Below are positions 59,517-64,000 of a stretch of 64,000 bases of DNA, in pieces. The stretch comes from Amycolatopsis vancoresmycina (GTDB lineage Bacteria; Actinomycetota; Actinomycetes; Mycobacteriales; Pseudonocardiaceae): assembly GCF_000716785.1 (NCBI RefSeq), contig NZ_JNYY01000029.1, forward strand, positions 1 to 64,000, written 5' to 3'. Made by a program: the position numbers and the translations under genes. Within the stretch, counting starts at the first letter, position 1; each line of letters starts with the position of its first letter. The notes beneath the pieces were generated by a model that was not told where the DNA came from, searched no databases, and worked only from the letters and a program-made list of their open reading frames with translations.

Positions 59517-62081
59517 GTGGGACGCAAATTCGGCAGGCGAGGCAAGTCCGGAGCGGGCGAGCCCCGAGACCCGGCGGCGCTGTTCGGCGCACCCCAGCCG
59601 CCCCGGCAGTCGGCTCGTCCCGTGTCCAGCACCCCGCTGGCCGACCAGCTGAGCCAGGGCTACCCGGGCGTCGACGCGGGGTACGTGGTGCTCCCGCGGT
59701 CGCTGGCGGAGGGCATGTCGCTGCCGTGGCAGCACCAGATGGCGGCGTTGCTGGCCCAGTTCCACGCGGAGCACGCTTCGCTGGCCTGGCCGATCTACCG
59801 GGTGGTGCCATCGCGGTACGAGAAGCTGGCGGACCTCGACGAGGAGCAGCTCGCGGAGGCGGGCTACCTGGTGGAGATGGACGCCGACGGCGAGATGGTC
59901 TACCGCGAGCGAAGCGGCCGGAAGGTGGAGGACCCGGAGAACACGTCGGTGCTGGTGTCATGCCTGGACCCGATCCCGAGGCCAGGGGCCAGGCCGGCCC
60001 CACCGACGGCGGCTCCGTCGGGCCAGGCCCCGGCCCCGATGAACATCGGGCCGGCCCCGGTGTGGCGTACCGTGCCCCAGCCGCCACCGGCGCCGTCGGT
60101 GCCGGGGACACCGGAGCAGCCGCCGCCTGGTTGGGGCCGTCCAGCGGAGGGGCGGGGTGCGGAGCCGGAGGTACGGGCACCGTCCCCTCGCCATGCGGCT
60201 GCCGGGTCGCCTGCGCCGATTCCCGAGCCGGCTCGGGGGGAGAGGCCAGGGGCTTCGGGGGGCCGGGGAGTTTCGGCGGGTGGCGGGCCGGCCGAGGTGA
60301 GCCGGCCCGGGGCTGACGTGGCGCGGAACGGTGGTGGGGCGGAGGCTGCGCTCGAACCGGCGCCGGTGAGCCGGCCGGAGGTAGTCGAACCGGCGCCGTT
60401 GGATCGGCCGGATGCTGTCGAACCGGCGCGGACGAGTCGGCCGGATGTTGCTGCCTCGCCGGAATCGGCACGGCAGTCGGCGGCTGCTGAACCGGCGCCG
60501 GTTGAACCAGCGCCGGTGGAGGTGAGCCGGTCGGAGGCTGCGGCCTCGGCCGGTTCCGTGAGGCAGGACCCGCCGGAGGCCCCCGCAGCGGCACCGAGCG
60601 AGGCAAGTCATTTGGAGCCTGCCCCGGCACCGGCCGAGCCGGTGTCGCCGGAGGTGAGGGCGCCGGAGGCTGCCGCATCGGCTGCGGTTGAACCGGTGCC
60701 GGTGGAGGTGAGCCGGCCGGAGGTCGCCGCCTCGGCCGGTCCTGTGAGGCAGGACCCGCCGGAGGCTCCAGCAGCGGTCGAGGTGGCCGCGGGAGCTGCG
60801 GTTGAAGCGGCACCGAGCGAGGCAAGCCATTCGGAGGCTGCGACCTCCGCACCGGCCGAGCCGGTGCCGCAGGACACGAGGCCGCCGGAGGCGGCCGTAC
60901 CGGCAGGGGAGCGGGCGCCAGGTGAGGTGGGGCAGCCGCAGGCTGCCGCCCCGGCTGAACCGGCGCCCAAGCACGCGGCGCAGCCAGAGGTAACCGCGGC
61001 GGTTGAAGGGGTCTCGAGCGAGACGGGCGGGCCGGAGGCCCCGCCCGAACCGGCGCCCCAGAATCTCGACCGGCCGCAGCCCGCCGCACCGGTTGAGCCC
61101 CCGCCGATGGAGGCGAGTCAGCCAGCGGCTGCCAGCCTGCCTGAACCGGCGCCCCAGAACCTCGACCGGCCGCAGCCCGCCGCACCGGTCGAGCCCCCGC
61201 CGATGGAGGTGGGTCAGCCAGCGGCTGCCGGCCTGCCTGAACCGGCACCCCAGAACTTGGACCGGCCGCAGCCCGCTGCTCCGGTCGAGCCCTCGACGGC
61301 GGCTGGTCACCCGGCTGCCGCTGCCAGCCTGCACGAACCGGCACCCCAGGACTTCGGCCGGTCGGAACATCGTCCTCCGGCTGGATCCGGAGCATGGAAT
61401 GCTGCCCGCCTGGAAGCCACCGAACCGGTGCCCTCCAACGAACCTGAGGCACCGACCTCCACCGCCTTCGTGGCCGGGAACGCGCCCCAGCCTGAGGCTC
61501 CCGTGCCCCCAGCGGCGGAACAGCAGCCGACCGCACCAGCGGCGCCCGAGCCCCAGCCTGCCCCGACCGCCGCACCGCAGCCGACCGCCGCGCCACCCCC
61601 GCCGGTAGCGCCCCCTCCGGTGGTCGGTTCCCAGCTGCCCCGGCCCCCCTGGGGCACGCCCGATCTGCAGGCCCCCACTGCACCAGCCCAAGAGATCGGT
61701 CCACCGCAGGGCATCACCCCCCAAGGCCCGGCTTCGAACCCGCCCCGGGAAACCACCCCGCCAGGACCTCCCAAGCCCGTCTTCCCCGGCCCGGAGTCCA
61801 CCCCCCAACCCTTCCCCGCCCGCCACGCCGCCCCGGCACGGCCGGTCTTCCCCGGCCCCGGCACCATGCCGCCCGTTCCGCCCGCGCCGAACGCCCGGCC
61901 CGTCTTCCCCGGGCGGGACACCCCGCTTCCGCAACCCACCCGGCAGGAGCCCGAGACCCCGCCCCGCGGTACTCCGCGTGGCTGGTTCGACGAGTTCCCT
62001 GAACAGCCCGATCCCGAAGAACCGCAGGACTTCGGCCCCACCGGGCAGCCGACCGAGATCCCGTACCGGTACAAGCGCTGA
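59517..62081 (+). CDS. long Pro/Ala/Glu-rich protein with conserved N-terminal domain
   Basis: An 854-residue protein, last of the secretion-like set. The first 155 residues form a folded-looking domain ([40 protein letters not shown]). The remaining 700 are low-complexity Pro/Ala/Glu with internal repeats, including three 32-residue units at 61047-61334. No signal peptide or membrane helix, so cytoplasmic unless secreted by the channel. GTG 59517; a 97-bp gap separates it from the hydrolase gene. It could be an effector or a spacer protein. Confidence 0.7.
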   Translation: MGRKFGRRGKSGAGEPRDPAALFGAPQPPRQSARPVSSTPLADQLSQGYPGVDAGYVVLPRSLAEGMSLPWQHQMAALLAQFHAEHASLAWPIYRVVPSRYEKLADLDEEQLAEAGYLVEMDADGEMVYRERSGRKVEDPENTSVLVSCLDPIPRPGARPAPPTAAPSGQAPAPMNIGPAPVWRTVPQPPPAPSVPGTPEQPPPGWGRPAEGRGAEPEVRAPSPRHAAAGSPAPIPEPARGERPGASGGRGVSAGGGPAEVSRPGADVARNGGGAEAALEPAPVSRPEVVEPAPLDRPDAVEPARTSRPDVAASPESARQSAAAEPAPVEPAPVEVSRSEAAASAGSVRQDPPEAPAAAPSEASHLEPAPAPAEPVSPEVRAPEAAASAAVEPVPVEVSRPEVAASAGPVRQDPPEAPAAVEVAAGAAVEAAPSEASHSEAATSAPAEPVPQDTRPPEAAVPAGERAPGEVGQPQAAAPAEPAPKHAAQPEVTAAVEGVSSETGGPEAPPEPAPQNLDRPQPAAPVEPPPMEASQPAAASLPEPAPQNLDRPQPAAPVEPPPMEVGQPAAAGLPEPAPQNLDRPQPAAPVEPSTAAGHPAAAASLHEPAPQDFGRSEHRPPAGSGAWNAARLEATEPVPSNEPEAPTSTAFVAGNAPQPEAPVPPAAEQQPTAPAAPEPQPAPTAAPQPTAAPPPPVAPPPVVGSQLPRPPWGTPDLQAPTAPAQEIGPPQGITPQGPASNPPRETTPPGPPKPVFPGPESTPQPFPARHAAPARPVFPGPGTMPPVPPAPNARPVFPGRDTPLPQPTRQEPETPPRGTPRGWFDEFPEQPDPEEPQDFGPTGQPTEIPYRYKR
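61047..61334 (+). repeat. three 96-bp coding repeats
   Basis: Units begin at 61047, 61143 and 61239 and encode 32-residue repeats starting [18 protein letters not shown]; a degenerate fourth begins at 61335. Copies 1 and 2 are nearly identical in DNA, suggesting recent expansion. Confidence 0.85.
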
Positions 62082-62112
62082 AAAACCGGCCCGGGGATGC
62101 GAACCTTGGACC

Positions 62113-62298
62113 ATGGCCAAAGACCCGAACCCGGACCCGGGGTGGTACTACAACACCCGCACCCACGAGGTCGAGCACCTCGAACGCAGCCGCGGCATCG
62201 ACCTGCTCGGCCCCTACCCGGACGAGGCCACCGCCCGGCGCGCTCTCGAGATCGCTCGTGAGCGCACCCGGCGGGCCGATGCCGAGGACGACGACTAG
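62113..62298 (+). CDS. small SPOR-like domain protein
   Basis: A 61-residue acidic protein: NPDPGWYYNTRTHEVEHLER then DLLGPYPDEATARRALEIAR. This resembles the small SPOR-like proteins widespread in actinomycetes, of unknown role. ATG 62113, with GAACCTTGGACC upstream but no strong ribosome binding site. It is convergent with the ATPase gene on the other strand, overlapping by 4 bp. Confidence 0.75.
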   Translation: MAKDPNPDPGWYYNTRTHEVEHLERSRGIDLLGPYPDEATARRALEIARERTRRADAEDDD

Positions 62299-63239
62299 AC
62301 CACCGGCTGCGGGCCCGGCACGAACTCCGGGTCCACCTGCGACGCGAGGTCGGCGCCCGCCCAGGCGCGGGCGTTCCGCAGGTGGAACTCGACCGCCTGG
62401 CGCTGGTAGCGCGCCCAGTCGCGCTGCTCCGCGTCCACCGTCACCAGCATCGAACGCAGCGTCGAGAGGTTGCGCGGCTCGAGCTCGGCGATCGGCCGGG
62501 CCGTGCCGCGCTCCGCCGCGCGCACGTGCCCCGATGCCGAAATCCACCCCAGCAACGCGGAGCCGACCTGGTCCTGCAGGAACTCGACGTCCTCCGCGTC
62601 CGTCACCTTGTTGCCGACCACCACCAGCCGCACGCCGTAGTCGCGTGCGTGGTCCGCGTACTGGCGGTACACCCCCACACTCCGGACCGTCGGCTCGCAC
62701 ACCAGGAACGTCACGTCGAACCGGGTGAACAGCCCCGAAGCGAACGCGTCCGCGCCCGCCGTCATGTCCATTACGACGTACTCGCCCTCGACGTCCACCA
62801 GGTGGTTCAGCAGCAGCTCCGCCGCCCCCACCTTCGAGTGGTAGCACTTGACGCCGAGGTCGTCCTCGTCGAACTGCCCCGTGACGCCGAGCCGGACCCC
62901 GCCCAGCTGCCGGAAGCACGCCGAGAACACCGGGTTGTCCTCGAACGGCCGGACCAGCCGCGACCCGCGGCCCGGTGGGGTCGTCTTGATCATCGACGCC
63001 GGGTCGGGGATCCGCGGGTTGTCGCCCCGCAGGTAGTCCTTGATCAGGGCCATGTTGTCGCCGAGCGTCGGCCAGGCGAGCGCTTCCTCCTCGGTCGCGC
63101 CGAGCGCCACCGCGAGGTGCTGGTTGATGTCGGCGTCGATGGCCAGCACCGGCAGCCCGGCGTCGGCGAGGTACGCGACGAACAGCGACGACAACGTGGT
63201 CTTGCCGCTGCCGCCCTTGCCGACGAACGCGATCTTCAC
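62295..63239 (-). CDS. CooC/MinD-type P-loop ATPase
   Basis: A 314-residue deviant-Walker ATPase: KIAFVGKGGSGKTTLSSLF at the N-terminus (P-loop about residues 7-15), then AIDADINQHLAVALG, and VVMDMTAGADAFASG as switch II. This pattern fits CooC-like maturation ATPases (COG3640), which load metal into enzymes, as well as MinD/ParA relatives. GTG 63239 with AAAGG upstream is preferred; ATG 63275 lies inside the palindromic box 63258-63276 and would add 12 residues. No client enzyme is adjacent. Confidence 0.8.
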   Translation of the reverse strand: MKIAFVGKGGSGKTTLSSLFVAYLADAGLPVLAIDADINQHLAVALGATEEEALAWPTLGDNMALIKDYLRGDNPRIPDPASMIKTTPPGRGSRLVRPFEDNPVFSACFRQLGGVRLGVTGQFDEDDLGVKCYHSKVGAAELLLNHLVDVEGEYVVMDMTAGADAFASGLFTRFDVTFLVCEPTVRSVGVYRQYADHARDYGVRLVVVGNKVTDAEDVEFLQDQVGSALLGWISASGHVRAAERGTARPIAELEPRNLSTLRSMLVTVDAEQRDWARYQRQAVEFHLRNARAWAGADLASQVDPEFVPGPQPVV

Positions 63240-63257
63240 AGGAGAGACCTTTCTGGC

Positions 63258-63276
63258 AATGAAGACGGTTTTCATT
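63258..63276. promoter_or_regulatory. Zur-like palindromic box
   Basis: The 19-bp inverted repeat AATGAAGACGGTTTTCATT has one mismatch between arms. Its core, TGAAGAC-G-GTTTTCA, has the 7-1-7 layout of actinobacterial Zur boxes (TGAAAAT-G-ATTTTCA) and matches at 12 of 15 positions. It lies 19-37 bp upstream of the ATPase start codon at 63239. Confidence 0.5.
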
Positions 63277-63354
63277 TTACCCGCGCAACGTACACCCGAC
63301 CGGCCCGCGCCCGATCGGGCGATCTCCGGGCCCGGAGCGGGTTAGGGTTGGGGG

Positions 63355-64000
63355 GTGCCTCCCCTCGTGATCAGGACACACTCGGCGGGCGGGGACTTCG
63401 GCCCCCTGCGTGCCGAGTTTTCGCTGCCGGAGTCGTTCGGGCCCGAGGTGCTGGCCGAGGCGGAGGCGGCGGTCCTCGACCCGCTCGCCAGCGCGGGCCC
63501 CCGCGAGGACGCGACGGACCTTCCCTTCGTCACCATCGACCCGCCCGGGTCCAAGGACCTCGACCAGGCGATGGTCGTCGAGAAGACCGCGCACGGCTTC
63601 CGCGTGCACTACGCCATCGCCGACCTCGCCGCGTTCGTCCCGCCCGGCGGCGCGCTCGACCGCGAATCCCGCCTGCGCGGGCAGACGCTCTACCTGCCCG
63701 ACGGCAACGTCCCGCTGCACCCGCCGGTGCTCTCCGAAGGCGCGGCGAGCCTGCTGCCCGGCGAGGTCCGGCCCGCGGTGCTCTGGACCATCGAGACCGA
63801 CGACGCCGGCGAGCCGACCGCCACCCGCGTCCGCCGCGCGCTGGTCCGGTCCACCGAGCAGTTCGACTACGAGACGGTGCAGGCCGCGCTCGACGCCGGG
63901 AACCCGCACCCGTCGGTGGCCGCGCTGCCGGAGCTGGGACGGCGGCGGCGCGAGCTGGCCGTCCGGCGCGGCGCGGTCGAGCTGCAGCTGCCGGAGCAGG
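63355..64000 (+). CDS. RNase II/R family (RNB domain) exoribonuclease, 5' part
   Basis: At least 215 residues, running off the window. The RNB catalytic block DPPGSKDLDQAM is near residue 65, followed by VHYAIADLAAFVPPGG and LPDGNVPLHPPVLSEGAASL. RNB enzymes degrade RNA 3' to 5'; the aspartates in DPPGSKDLD bind magnesium. The catalytic domain begins almost at once, so N-terminal cold-shock RNA-binding domains are missing, as in short actinobacterial RNB proteins. GTG 63355 is the first start. Confidence 0.9.
   Translation, partial: MPPLVIRTHSAGGDFGPLRAEFSLPESFGPEVLAEAEAAVLDPLASAGPREDATDLPFVTIDPPGSKDLDQAMVVEKTAHGFRVHYAIADLAAFVPPGGALDRESRLRGQTLYLPDGNVPLHPPVLSEGAASLLPGEVRPAVLWTIETDDAGEPTATRVRRALVRSTEQFDYETVQAALDAGNPHPSVAALPELGRRRRELAVRRGAVELQLPEQ

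Noticed and set aside
59416..61704. Long antisense frames opposite the Pro-rich protein
   Set aside because: Low-complexity GC-rich repeats stay open on both strands; the plus-strand frame has the ribosome binding site region, operon position and a conserved-looking N-terminal domain.
51922..62081. Integrative conjugative element
   Set aside because: No integrase, relaxase, coupling protein, replication gene or att repeats; composition is like the surrounding chromosome.

Overview
The window is about 64 kb of very GC-rich DNA with GTG, TTG and ATG starts, densely packed operons and many 1-8 bp stop/start overlaps. Gene content and order point to an actinomycete of the Pseudonocardiaceae, most likely Amycolatopsis or a close relative. 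That assignment is inferred from adnB followed by a TrkA-type potassium channel, a MoxR/DUF58/SpoIIM/RDD cluster, cobD-SURF1-ptpA-Nif3-zinc ribbon-RNase H/phosphatase synteny with mycobacteria, and an AftB-like membrane glycosyltransferase. I see no rRNA, tRNA, CRISPR, transposase or integrase. The one clear RNA gene is rnpB.

Layout. 1-240: array of a 30-bp palindromic repeat. 270-5600: adnB (DNA end resection), a DoxX-like protein, a potassium channel and a small membrane protein. 5581-15399: the MoxR-DUF58 cluster with its membrane partners, flanked by two HEYGHH zinc metallopeptidases. 15504-22481: two tandem DUF2207 membrane proteins, two M16 peptidase subunits and nudC. 22615-29436: a ROK-controlled sugar operon (binding protein, two permeases, GH4 6-phospho-glycosidase, BadF-type kinase). 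29442-30310: an ArsR/SRPBCC pair with a promoter that looks leaderless. 30447-33116: gluconate permease and kinase, divergent from a GntR regulator. 33159-39862: cobD, a secreted protein, a PaiB-like flavoprotein, SURF1, ptpA, a 20-residue cysteine-rich peptide, Nif3, a zinc-ribbon protein and RNase HI/phosphatase. 40046-43141: an AftB-like membrane protein and an SLC13/ArsB-type permease. 43200-47120: an ECF sigma, anti-sigma and large LuxR regulator operon, with a remnant of a flavin monooxygenase gene at its end. 47267-50090: a perfect CRP-type site, a DUF4142 protein, a membrane cytochrome-ferredoxin fusion and its FAD reductase. 50104-50576: rnpB and a long hairpin. 51922-62081: a relaxase-less type IV secretion-like gene set. 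62113-64000: a small SPOR-like protein, a CooC/MinD-type ATPase under a Zur-like box, and the start of an RNase II/R gene.

Noncoding signals stand out. A long near-perfect hairpin family (GTGAGTGGTAAGGCG arms, variable covarying tip) sits at 18708, 30363 and 50503, each just at the 3' end of a gene or RNA. A second family of 21-bp tandem repeats sits at 3501, 36618 and 41829, twice filling the gap between convergent genes.

The strongest candidate for an undescribed system is the 51922-62081 cluster. Its order (two small membrane proteins, VirB4-like ATPase, VirB6-like, VirB8-like, VirB1-like hydrolase, long proline-rich protein) is that of a conjugation channel, but it has no relaxase, coupling protein or integration gene.
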